A stretch of DNA of 64,000 nucleotides from Terriglobia bacterium. GTDB lineage: Bacteria; Acidobacteriota; Terriglobia; Bryobacterales; Bryobacteraceae. Below the pieces are notes generated by a model. The model worked only from the letters and a program-made list of their open reading frames with translations, did no database searches and was not told the DNA's origin. The stretch covers positions 1 through 64,000 of the forward strand of contig JAJPJN010000097.1 in NCBI GenBank assembly GCA_021324185.1. The letters run 5' to 3'. The translations under genes were made by a program, and so were the position numbers. Position 1 is the stretch's first letter. Each line of letters opens with the position of its first letter. This document shows, piece by piece, positions 27,759-35,231 of the stretch.

Positions 27759-28512
27759 AGCGAGTTAGGATCTCCTGCACAACCGTGGCTTGCGCCTGCA
27801 GAATGCGCTCGAGTTCCGATTTCAGCGCCATATTACCCTGGCGCACGGCCGCGGAAATGTCGTAAGTAAAAGGCACCCCTAGAAAGAGAGGCGGGCTCAC
27901 TGGTTTTATGTCGAGGGGAACCATTGCGTTTTGCGCAAAATATCCGGCGAATGGACCCCAGATGATAGCGACGTCAACATCCCCATTCTCGACTGCATCC
28001 ACTAACTTACTGGCTGGGTTTGGCTCGTCGTACGGGCCGAAAAGCGAGTAACCGGCTATGTTTTTAGAAATCCCGCGGCGCGCAAGCGCAAATGCGGGCG
28101 GAGCGAAATCATCGCCTACGACGTGAATGCCGATGCGGAGGTCCGCCAGGCGCGGATCGGCGAGGGAAGCGATCTGGAGTTTTCTATCGCGTCGTGTAAC
28201 GAAGACGTAAGTCGAGCGGTAGTAGGGCCGGGTGGTCAGAATATCTTCCATGCCGGCCGCGACCCCCATGACGACATCGCACGCGCCCGAGTCCAAGGAT
28301 TTCTTCGCAAACGATTTTCTTTCTGACCACCAGGTATATTCGAGCTTTGCGTTCATGTTTGCCGCGACTAACTCGGCCAGCTTGTTTTCAAATCCCTGGC
28401 CTTGTTGATTCGAAAACGGCAGATTATTGGGATCGGCGCAAACGCGCAATACGGCAGGCGCCGCGGGAAGTACGATGCACAGCAGGAGAAGGCTACGGCA
28501 GGCTGAACACAT
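27736..28512 (-). CDS. xoxJ: XoxJ/MoxJ-type periplasmic protein of quinoprotein dehydrogenases
   Basis: The 258-residue protein matches the quinoprotein dehydrogenase-associated substrate-binding family. It has a signal peptide (CRSLLLLCIVLPAAPA) and the signatures LRVCADPNNLPFSNQQGQGF, LEYTWWSERKSF, LDSGACDVVMGV and LTTRPYYRSTYVFVTR. MoxJ/XoxJ is thought to assist maturation of methanol dehydrogenase; the fold is that of amino-acid-binding proteins. ATG 28510-28512 overlaps the end of xoxF by 20 bp; the longer frame to 28596 is inside xoxF. Placement right after xoxF supports the call. Confidence 0.9.
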   Translation of the reverse strand: MCSACRSLLLLCIVLPAAPAVLRVCADPNNLPFSNQQGQGFENKLAELVAANMNAKLEYTWWSERKSFAKKSLDSGACDVVMGVAAGMEDILTTRPYYRSTYVFVTRRDRKLQIASLADPRLADLRIGIHVVGDDFAPPAFALARRGISKNIAGYSLFGPYDEPNPASKLVDAVENGDVDVAIIWGPFAGYFAQNAMVPLDIKPVSPPLFLGVPFTYDISAAVRQGNMALKSELERILQAQATVVQEILTRYAVPQVP

Positions 28513-30256
28513 ACAACATTCCGCCCTTCGTCGTATACTTGCCCAGATCAGACATAGCATTGACGAATCCGAGCGCGCCCGTTCCGTCGACTGCATTCAG
28601 GCCGCCGGAGACGATGGCGCCGGACCATCCACCCACGCCTGAAAGGACGGCCACATACTGCTTTCCATCCGGCCCCTTATAAGTAGCCGGCTGGCCGATA
28701 ATTCCTGAACCGGTTTTGAACTTCCACAACTCGCGGCCATTGCGCGCGTCAACGGCTTTGAACCAGCCGTCCATGGTCCCATAGAAAACAACATCGCCGG
28801 CTGTGGCGAGCGCGCCGCTCCAGACCGGGAACAACTCGTTGACACTCCATACGGTTTTTGCCTGCACCGGGTCCCACGCGGAGAACACGCCCCGGTTTCC
28901 GCCCGGCCCTGCGTACATCCGCACCGTCATTCCGACGAATGGCGTGCCGGAGATGTAATTTGCCTGGGTGGCCTGGGACTCATAACACAGGTTGTTGTGC
29001 GGAATGTAAATGAGCCCGGTCTTGGGAGAAAATGCCGAAGGCGTCCAGTCTTTTACGCCGGGAGGGGCCGGACAAGCATCGCGAACGGTGTTATAGCCGG
29101 TCTGCTTGGTGGGATTCCACTTAATAAGTCCGGTCTTTACGTCCACACCTTCACTTGTATTCACATATCCGAAGGTTTGCGCAGAAATTACCTCGCCGGT
29201 TGCCCTGTCGATGATATAAAGATAGCCGTTGCGATCCGGATGCGCCAGCACTTTTCTCGGTTGGCCGTTAATCGTCAGGTCGAGCAGAATGTTTTCGTTG
29301 ACTGCGTCGTAATCGTGCATATCATGCGGGCTGATCTGGTAAGCCCAGATTGCTTCACCGGTTTCGGGGCGCCGCGCGAATAAGGTGGACGACCATTTGT
29401 TATCACCTGGCCGTTGTTCGGGGTTCCAGGGTCCGGGATTCGACGTTCCGTAGTAGAAGAGATCCAACGTTGGGTCATAGGAGATCCATGACCAGGCCGC
29501 CGCGCCGCCGATCTTCCAGGTTTCACCTGGCCAGGTCTTCACGCCTAAGTCGGTTCCGCGGTCCTTTGAATAGAACGGCTTGAAATTAGCGTCGATCAGG
29601 ACGTCTTTATCGGGGCCAGTGGCGTAGGCGCGCCATTTGATTTTGCCGCTTTCTGCATCGAGGCCTGCGAGCCATCCACGAACGCCAAACTCGCCGCCGC
29701 TATTTCCGACCAGCACGACGCCTTTGGCAACAACCGGCGCCATCGTGATGGACTCACCCAGGTTGATGTCGCCAAGTTTCGTCCGCCAGATTTCTTTCCC
29801 GGTGTTGGCATCTACGGCAACGGTCTGTACATCGAGCGTGTTGTAAATAATCTTGCCATTCCAGTACGCACCGCCGCGGTTTACCGTGTCGCAGCAGGCC
29901 ACACCTTGCGAAGACGGCTCTGGATCAGGCTGATACACCCATCTCATTGGCGCTCCCGGTTTAGTAAGATCTAGCGCATACAAGTAATTAGGAAACGGCG
30001 TCACGATATACATCGTGTTATTCACGATGAGCGGCGCAGCCTCGTGACCGTGTGTCAACCCGGTAGAAAAGGTCCACGCTAACTTAAGCGAAGCGACGTT
30101 CGAGGTATTAATTTGTCCGAGCGTGCTGTAACGAGTACTGGCGTAGTTTTTCGCGGCCATTGGCCACTGGCCATCATCGGGCTGATTTTGTATTTGCGCC
30201 CCGAGCGGCCACAGCAACAACGTGCTTAGCAGGCCGGCGACAAACGTTCGTTTCAT
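28493..30256 (-). CDS. xoxF: PQQ-dependent alcohol dehydrogenase, lanthanide (XoxF) type
   Basis: An eight-bladed propeller quinoprotein of 587 residues that oxidises methanol or other alcohols in the periplasm. It has a signal peptide (MKRTFVAGLLSTLLLWPLGA), the vicinal disulfide in GVACCDTVNRG (Cys121-122), metal ligands Glu168 (LGESITMAP) and Asn273 (YYGTSNPGPWN), and D-Y-D at 315-317 (SPHDMHDYDAVNE). The second Asp of D-Y-D is the extra ligand that distinguishes lanthanide enzymes from calcium MxaF. ATG 30254-30256 was preferred over ATG 30277 since TATATA, a possible -10 box, ends about 10 nt before the latter. It heads the operon with xoxJ, cytochrome c and the caa3 oxidase. Confidence 0.93.
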   Translation of the reverse strand: MKRTFVAGLLSTLLLWPLGAQIQNQPDDGQWPMAAKNYASTRYSTLGQINTSNVASLKLAWTFSTGLTHGHEAAPLIVNNTMYIVTPFPNYLYALDLTKPGAPMRWVYQPDPEPSSQGVACCDTVNRGGAYWNGKIIYNTLDVQTVAVDANTGKEIWRTKLGDINLGESITMAPVVAKGVVLVGNSGGEFGVRGWLAGLDAESGKIKWRAYATGPDKDVLIDANFKPFYSKDRGTDLGVKTWPGETWKIGGAAAWSWISYDPTLDLFYYGTSNPGPWNPEQRPGDNKWSSTLFARRPETGEAIWAYQISPHDMHDYDAVNENILLDLTINGQPRKVLAHPDRNGYLYIIDRATGEVISAQTFGYVNTSEGVDVKTGLIKWNPTKQTGYNTVRDACPAPPGVKDWTPSAFSPKTGLIYIPHNNLCYESQATQANYISGTPFVGMTVRMYAGPGGNRGVFSAWDPVQAKTVWSVNELFPVWSGALATAGDVVFYGTMDGWFKAVDARNGRELWKFKTGSGIIGQPATYKGPDGKQYVAVLSGVGGWSGAIVSGGLNAVDGTGALGFVNAMSDLGKYTTKGGMLYVFSLP

Positions 30257-30316
30257 CGCGCCAGTTGACCTGGACATGCTAAAGATTCGTTATATAGAAA
30301 CAAAAGAATATGCGTA

Positions 30317-30351
30317 TGTTTCAGTTAGCCCGGTAAGCGGGTGATGAAACA
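30317..30351. promoter_or_regulatory. Nested inverted repeat at the xoxF promoter
   Basis: TGTTTCA (30317-30323) and TGAAACA (30345-30351) are perfect inverted arms 21 nt apart, and between them CCCG-GTAAG-CGGG forms an inner stem (30329-30341). On the minus strand the inner edge lies 20 nt before TATATA, so one arm overlaps the expected -35 position. There is no immediate T-run, so an operator is more likely than a terminator for the gene upstream. Confidence 0.45.
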
Positions 30352-30392
30352 TTTGTCACTCCGGCGCGGTGGCGACCTTCCACAGCAGGGCT

Positions 30393-31970
30393 TCAGAGCC
30401 TCAGGCGGGCTTCGTAGAGATCCGGTAGATCGTTTTCGAGGAGCACGACGTCCTGGGCATTCAAGTGAGCCGCCATCCAGGACTGTGCGGCTTGGAAAGT
30501 GGGGCAGGGCACAACAGTTCCGCGCGGGTTCGCATTCACATAGGCTTCTGTGAGGGACCGGATGCGCTCCGGCATCACGGGCAGAAGAACATCGACATTG
30601 GCAGCGGCGAGTTCACCAATCTTTCTGTGCTCTTCATTGTGCGCTGAACCCATCTCGACCATTCCCGGCGTCACCAACACGCGCCTGCCACCGTCGCGCC
30701 GCAGTATGTTCAGCAATCGTAAAGCTGCTGCGAAGCCGACCGGGTTCGAGTTATACGCGTCATCGATCATACGCGAACCGTTCGGCCCTGGCTTTACTTC
30801 CAGCCGGTGACTGATCTGCGGTACCGAGCTGATGGCCAGAATCGCGTCTCCCGCGCTGACGCCCAGCGTACAAGCGGCCGCAAACACCAAGCACATGTTA
30901 TTGATGTGGTGCTCGCCGAAGATGGGCGCTTTCAGAACGTATTCGTCGCCACGCCAGAGAACGCGCGCCTCAATTCCGGCTTCGCCTTGCGATGAAGCCA
31001 GGATGCGCAGAGCGGAACCAGCGCCGCGGCCTACGACGATCGTGTTGGCGTAGCGTTCGCGAAAAGCCATAGCATCGCGAAAATCGAGCACTTGTTCTGC
31101 CATTACTACGGGACCATTCCTGGCGGCAGCGGATTCGGCCAGCTCGAATTTTGTTTTGGCGACGGCGTCGAGCGTTTTGAATCGCTCGTAATGAGCCATG
31201 CCGACGGCAGTAATGATGGCGAAATCGGGCGGCGCGAGCCGGCACAAGCGCGCAATTGAGCCCGGTCCGTAGGCTCCCATTTCGCAAATAAAGAAGCGGT
31301 GGTGGGGCGCGAGCCGCTCGCGGACAATGCGCGCGATGCCCATGGGCGTATTGACGGAGCCGGGAGTGATCAAGGTGGGCGCCTGCAGTTCCAGCACATG
31401 TCCCAGCAGGTGTTTGGTCGAGGTTTTACCGAAGCTGCCGGTAATGCCGATTACCGTTGGTTTTAAGGACAGCAGCTTCGCGTGCGCCTCATTCCAAAAC
31501 CGCTTCTGCAACTTCCTTTCGTACGGGTTGACGATAGCGTTTCCAATCGTCAATGCAAACGGGATGGCCTGTACGGGAATGAGCCAGAAGATGGGATGCG
31601 GCAAGCGGGCCGCAAATATAAACGCGAGTACAACGAGCACCGCAAGGGCTGCCCAAAATATGCGTTTCGCGCGTCCGGTCATGACCAGCGGTTTTTTCGA
31701 GCGGATGCGCCGTGTGTGCTCCAGCCAGCAGAGCACGAGCAACACGAGCGCGACGATAATATCGGCAATCCGAACATCCAGCAAAATCGCCAGCTCCAGA
31801 GTTCCGGCTATGAAGATCACAAGCGATGCTTTGATGTCGAATGAGTATCGTGTGACCAGCCAGCGCAGGAAGCGCCTGGAATCGTACTCTTCCTGTTGGT
31901 AGATGTGCAGGTAGGTCAGTAATCTGCGATATGCAAATACGAGAAATGCAATCGCGACAAGGTAACTCAA
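30393..31970 (-). CDS. Membrane-anchored MurF-like Mur ligase
   Basis: A 525-residue protein. Residues 1-145 hold about four to five membrane helices (ASLVIFIAGTLELAILLDVR, IIVALVLLVLCWLE), unlike soluble MurF. The remainder is a Mur ligase with the ATP loop GITGSFGKTSTKH, the central EMGAYGPGSIARL, HINNMCLVFAAACTLG and the C-terminal MIDDAYNSNPVGF typical of MurF, which adds D-Ala-D-Ala to UDP-MurNAc-tripeptide. The membrane part suggests a specialised or lipid-linked substrate. The start overlaps the stop of the hydrolase gene (ATGA), and a D-Ala-D-Ala ligase-like gene is divergent next to it, which supports a dipeptide-handling module. Confidence 0.85.
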   Translation of the reverse strand: MSYLVAIAFLVFAYRRLLTYLHIYQQEEYDSRRFLRWLVTRYSFDIKASLVIFIAGTLELAILLDVRIADIIVALVLLVLCWLEHTRRIRSKKPLVMTGRAKRIFWAALAVLVVLAFIFAARLPHPIFWLIPVQAIPFALTIGNAIVNPYERKLQKRFWNEAHAKLLSLKPTVIGITGSFGKTSTKHLLGHVLELQAPTLITPGSVNTPMGIARIVRERLAPHHRFFICEMGAYGPGSIARLCRLAPPDFAIITAVGMAHYERFKTLDAVAKTKFELAESAAARNGPVVMAEQVLDFRDAMAFRERYANTIVVGRGAGSALRILASSQGEAGIEARVLWRGDEYVLKAPIFGEHHINNMCLVFAAACTLGVSAGDAILAISSVPQISHRLEVKPGPNGSRMIDDAYNSNPVGFAAALRLLNILRRDGGRRVLVTPGMVEMGSAHNEEHRKIGELAAANVDVLLPVMPERIRSLTEAYVNANPRGTVVPCPTFQAAQSWMAAHLNAQDVVLLENDLPDLYEARLRL

Positions 31971-32749
31971 GGTTGTATCTGCCCCAAAAAGCGCCGGACC
32001 CTCATCGCGACCTGATGCCGGCCATCTGTAAGGATGCTCAAATGCGTGAATCCTTCGAGTAGGACTAGCTCAGACCTTGGTATCAGTTTGCTCAAACGTT
32101 CGCCTATCTCAGGCGGCGTTTCAGTATCGTTCGTTCCATAGATCAGCAAAGTGGGGCAGTTGACTTGCCGTGCCTGCCCGGTCAAGTCCTCGCGGACGAC
32201 GCGCAGAAGGATGGGCCGCATGGCGCCGGCCTGCCGGTAATCGGCACTGCCGAATCTTTGCCGCAAACGGTCCAGTTGCGGACCCTCGCGCACGAAGCGC
32301 CTGGCGATTTTGAAAGCGGCGATGCGGGTATTTTTCTGCACGCGCTCAAGCAAGCTTCGGTTTCGCTGCAACCCTGCCGATGCGATCAGAACCAGCCCGG
32401 TTAAGAGATCGGGATAGCGGGCGGCGAGCTGGATGCCGACTCTTCCGCCGAAGCTGTGGCCGATCCAGACAACCTTAGCGGGAGATAATGCGCGCAACCA
32501 TTCGGCAACGGCGTCTGCATACTCGGCTGTGCCCCAGGTGGGAGGCGGCGGCGCTGAGCCTCCGAAGCCGGGAAAGTCGATCAGCGAAGATGCGTAGAAC
32601 GGCTCGAGAATCCCGGCAAGAGGTTCAAATGCGGCGGCCGATTGTCCCCAGCCGTGTCCCCAGATCAGATGTAAGGCGCCGGGCTTCGGCTTTCCCAACT
32701 CAGTCACTGAAAAAGTAGTGCCCGCGACGACTATATGTTGCGCGTTCAT
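31967..32749 (-). CDS. Alpha/beta hydrolase
   Basis: A 260-residue alpha/beta-fold hydrolase without signal peptide. The nucleophile elbow is GHSFGG, the acid is in IYGTNDTETPPE and the histidine is in EGFTHLSIL; the oxyanion motif is HGWGQ. It is translationally coupled to the MurF-like gene (ATGA overlap) and separated by 26 bp from the divergent ATP-grasp ligase. The context suggests a peptide, ester or amide substrate related to those two enzymes, but the sequence alone gives no specificity. Confidence 0.85.
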   Translation of the reverse strand: MNAQHIVVAGTTFSVTELGKPKPGALHLIWGHGWGQSAAAFEPLAGILEPFYASSLIDFPGFGGSAPPPPTWGTAEYADAVAEWLRALSPAKVVWIGHSFGGRVGIQLAARYPDLLTGLVLIASAGLQRNRSLLERVQKNTRIAAFKIARRFVREGPQLDRLRQRFGSADYRQAGAMRPILLRVVREDLTGQARQVNCPTLLIYGTNDTETPPEIGERLSKLIPRSELVLLEGFTHLSILTDGRHQVAMRVRRFLGQIQP

Positions 32750-32775
32750 TTGTATCTCTCTGCTACATTGGACAC

Positions 32776-33990
32776 TTGAAAACGCGAGTGGCTGTCCTTT
32801 TCGGCGGCCGTTCTCCCGAGCATGACGTCAGTATCGTAACAGGTCTGCAGGCCCTGGAAGCTCTGGATCAGGAGCGGTTCAACGGCTTTCCCGTCTACGT
32901 CAGTACAGACGGAAAATGGTTCACCGGCGATGCGCTGCGCCAGCGCGCAAACTATCTGCCAAAAGACCCGATTATCAAAACGCTCGCGCCCGTTCTTTTG
33001 GACACTTCGCCCAGCGTGGACGGGCGCGGCCGTCTTCTGCCCGTCAAACCGGGGGGCTTCTTTGCGAAACCGAAGCCCATCGAGTTCGATGTTGCGCTTT
33101 TTGCGTTTCATGGCTTGTTCGGCGAAGACGGGCGCATGCAAAGTCTGTTTGAGCTAGCGAACGTGCCCTATACGGGAATGCGGCCGCTTGCTTCGAGCGT
33201 GCTGATGGATAAAGCTGTGACCAAGCGCATGTTGGCGGAGACCGGAATCGCTCTGCTGCGCTATGCGATTATCGAGCGGCCTGCGAGCGGGCTGCTGCCG
33301 GCGGCGCAAGAGGTAGAAGCGCGCCTGAATGGACTCGAGTTCCCGCTGATCGTGAAGCCGCTGCATTTGGGGTCAAGCATCGGAGTGGCGAGAGCTTCCC
33401 ATATGGACGAGCTGCGCGGCGGGCTGTCGGTCATTTTTCGCCTCGACACGCACGCGATCGTTGAGCCATTAGTGCAGAACCTGGTGGAATATAACGTCGC
33501 CGTCCGCACCTCGCCGCGGGGGATCGAAACATCTGCGATCGAGCGGCCGAAATCGGAAAAGGAGCTGCTTGATTTCAAAGCCAAATATCTTTCCGGCGCT
33601 AGCAGTTCGAGTAAGAGTGGCTCTAAACAGCCGGGCGCGACGATCAGTGAAGGCATGCTCTCACTGACGCGTGAAGTGAATCCTGCCATTCCGGAGGAAA
33701 TCTCGGCGAAAATCCACGCCTGGGCGAAGGTCTGTTTCGCCGCAGTTTACGGAACGGGCGCGCCGCGGATCGATTATCTGTGCAACCAGGAGACGGGCGA
33801 GATCTGGCTGAATGAAGTGAATCCCTGTCCCGGTTCGTTTGGCTATTTTTTGTGGCAGGCCGGGCCGCATCCGATGCTGTTTGCGGAACTGCTTTCGGCG
33901 CTGATCGATGAAGGGTTTGCGTGCCAGCGCACAATTCAACTGCCGCCCGATCCCACGCATCCCGATGCGCGGCTCTTCCCGCGAGGTTAA
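32776..33990 (+). CDS. D-alanine--D-alanine ligase-like ATP-grasp enzyme
   Basis: The 404-residue protein has the D-Ala-D-Ala ligase architecture: VAVLFGGRSPEHDVSIVTGLQ at the N-terminus with the catalytic E in S-P-E-H, ALFAFHGLFGEDGRMQSLFE, YTGMRPLASSVLMDKAVTKR, the ATP-binding FPLIVKPLHLGSSIGV, and WLNEVNPCPGSFGYF, where N-x-x-P-G is the Mg and omega-loop site. It is longer than usual Ddl (about 310-370), with an insert around 270-300. TTG 32776 starts it. Because other features are Ddl-like, the product is a D-Ala-D-X dipeptide, but the partner residue is not certain, so no symbol is given. Confidence 0.85.
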   Translation: MKTRVAVLFGGRSPEHDVSIVTGLQALEALDQERFNGFPVYVSTDGKWFTGDALRQRANYLPKDPIIKTLAPVLLDTSPSVDGRGRLLPVKPGGFFAKPKPIEFDVALFAFHGLFGEDGRMQSLFELANVPYTGMRPLASSVLMDKAVTKRMLAETGIALLRYAIIERPASGLLPAAQEVEARLNGLEFPLIVKPLHLGSSIGVARASHMDELRGGLSVIFRLDTHAIVEPLVQNLVEYNVAVRTSPRGIETSAIERPKSEKELLDFKAKYLSGASSSSKSGSKQPGATISEGMLSLTREVNPAIPEEISAKIHAWAKVCFAAVYGTGAPRIDYLCNQETGEIWLNEVNPCPGSFGYFLWQAGPHPMLFAELLSALIDEGFACQRTIQLPPDPTHPDARLFPRG

Positions 33991-33991
33991 C

Positions 33992-34375
33992 GTGACGGCT
34001 GGTAAGCGGGCGGCGATTGATTCGAGGATCGAACGCCGGCTGGGGAAATTAGCCACAAGCAAGGACGCGTTGCGCGATGCCGCGTTCCGGCGGGTCATCG
34101 CTTCGATACCGAAAGGAAAAGTTGCGACTTACGGGCAGGTGGCCGCGGCTGCGGGTTATCCTTTGTATCACCGCGCCGTGGCCAGACTTCTGCGTACCGA
34201 TCCACCGGACCGGCTGCCGTGGCAGCGCGTGGTTGGCGCTGGTGGCGAGATAAAGCTACCGTTGGAGGCCGGCGCCGAACAGCGACTTCGGCTGCGGATG
34301 GAAGGCGTGACTTTTCGCGGCAAGCGAGTGAATCTTGATGCTCACCAGCATGTGTTTCGAACCTGGGAACTCTAA
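33992..34375 (+). CDS. Alkyltransferase-like (ATL) MGMT-fold DNA-binding protein
   Basis: The 127 residues match the C-terminal DNA-binding domain of O6-alkylguanine-DNA alkyltransferases: AAFRRVIASIPKGKVATYGQ, VAAAAGYPLYHRAVARLL, then LPWQRVVGAGGEI. The reactive Cys of the P-C-H-R motif is replaced by Trp (PWQRV), as in ATL/YbaZ proteins, so it can bind alkylated guanine and flag it for nucleotide-excision repair but cannot remove the alkyl group. GTG 33992 follows the ligase stop by one base, with GAGG in front. Confidence 0.88.
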   Translation: MTAGKRAAIDSRIERRLGKLATSKDALRDAAFRRVIASIPKGKVATYGQVAAAAGYPLYHRAVARLLRTDPPDRLPWQRVVGAGGEIKLPLEAGAEQRLRLRMEGVTFRGKRVNLDAHQHVFRTWEL

Positions 34376-34402
34376 TCAGAACAGAGCCTCAATCTCTACG
34401 CG

Positions 34403-34432
34403 GCTGAACCGGCAGTCGTGTTCAGCGGTTCA
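34403..34432. promoter_or_regulatory. Inverted repeats in the higBA promoter region
   Basis: GCTGAAC (34403-34409) pairs with GTTCAGC (34420-34426), and TGAACCG (34405-34411) pairs with CGGTTCA (34426-34432). These alternative dyads lie 32-62 bp before the toxin start, in the position where antitoxin repressors usually bind. Confidence 0.4.
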
Positions 34433-34464
34433 ACCCCGTTCAAAAGTATTGCAAGAATGCGATA

Positions 34465-34803
34465 ATGCAGACGGATGGATGGGTCGTAGAGCTGCTCGAT
34501 GATCGCGTCCGAGACGAGCTCGAGGTCCTGCCCTTGGACATGAAGGCGCGTTTTCGGCGTATCGTCGAACTGATCCAAGCTTACGGCCTTGAACGAGTTC
34601 ATGAACCGCACGTTAAGCACTTGAAAGGCCCTCTATGGGAAATGCGCATGAAAGGCAAGGACGGAATATCAAGGGCGATCTACGTCACTGCGAAGGGTCG
34701 CCGCGTGGTCGTCGTCCGCGTGTTTGTTAAGAAGACCCAGAAGACGCCCCAACGGGAGATTGAACTCGCGTTGCGAAGATCTCAGGAGGCTCAGGACCAA
34801 TGA
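34465..34803 (+). CDS. higB: RelE/HigB-type (Gp49-like) toxin
   Basis: A 112-residue basic protein of the phage-derived Gp49-like/HigB family: LDMKARFRRIVELIQAYGLE, VKHLKGPLWEMRMKGKDGIS, RAIYVTAKGRRVVVVRVFVK and KKTQKTPQREIELALRR. The family cleaves mRNA on the ribosome. The gene comes before the antitoxin gene and overlaps it by ATGA, the typical higBA order. No ribosome site precedes ATG 34465, and a GATAAT hexamer overlaps it, so the message may have little or no leader. Confidence 0.88.
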   Translation: MQTDGWVVELLDDRVRDELEVLPLDMKARFRRIVELIQAYGLERVHEPHVKHLKGPLWEMRMKGKDGISRAIYVTAKGRRVVVVRVFVKKTQKTPQREIELALRRSQEAQDQ

Positions 34804-35096
34804 AGCGCACGACTGTTGATGATCTCCACAAGAAGTGGATGAAGAACCCGAAGTACCGGCGCGAGTATCAAGCGCTGGAGGAGGAATTCTCGCTCGCTGC
34901 CGCGCTGATTGAGGCCCGTGCCCGCGCAGGTCTCACCCAGGAGCAGGTGGCACGGCGTATGAAAACCACGCAGGCCGTGGTCGCGCGTCTGGAAGGCGGA
35001 GGAAGCATGCCGTCGACACGCACTCTTGAAAAATACGCTAAGGCGACCGGAACGCGCCTCAAAATCAGTTTCGAACCGGAAGCGGCACGGCCGTAG
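34800..35096 (+). CDS. higA: XRE-family antitoxin
   Basis: The 98-residue protein has an N-terminal helix contacting the toxin (about 1-40) and a helix-turn-helix (LTQEQVARRMKTTQAVVARL then EGGGSMPSTRTLEKYAKATG). It should neutralise the preceding toxin and repress the operon through the inverted repeats upstream. Translation is coupled by the ATGA overlap. Confidence 0.9.
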   Translation: MKRTTVDDLHKKWMKNPKYRREYQALEEEFSLAAALIEARARAGLTQEQVARRMKTTQAVVARLEGGGSMPSTRTLEKYAKATGTRLKISFEPEAARP

Positions 35097-35159
35097 AAGC
35101 GTCTTCTTACACGCCACAGGTGGGCGCACAACATAAATATCGCGGTTGACCTTCCGCCT

Positions 35160-35171
35160 AGAAACGTTTCT
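35160..35171. promoter_or_regulatory. Perfect 12-bp palindrome AGAAACGTTTCT
   Basis: The palindrome lies 60 bp before the AsmA-like gene and directly after TTGACC (35146-35151), which could be a -35 box. A transcription-factor site is possible; no good -10 was seen at the matching distance. Confidence 0.3.
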
Positions 35172-35210
35172 CTGCCGTTCGGGTCCCCACAGTAGACGGC
35201 CTTAGCCTTT

Positions 35211-35230
35211 GCCGAGAAGGAGGACTCGGC
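35211..35230 (+). promoter_or_regulatory. Hairpin presenting the Shine-Dalgarno sequence in its loop
   Basis: GCCGAG (35211-35216) and CTCGGC (35225-35230) form a perfect six-pair GC-rich stem. The eight-base loop is AAGGAGGA, a full ribosome-binding site, and ATG 35232 follows one base after the stem. The structure either presents or limits the ribosome site of the AsmA-like gene. Confidence 0.55.
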
Positions 35231-35231
35231 T

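Noticed and set aside
34461-34466. GATAAT as the -10 box of higB
   Set aside because: It overlaps the ATG and the matching -35 (GTTCAA) is poor; mentioned only as a possibility.
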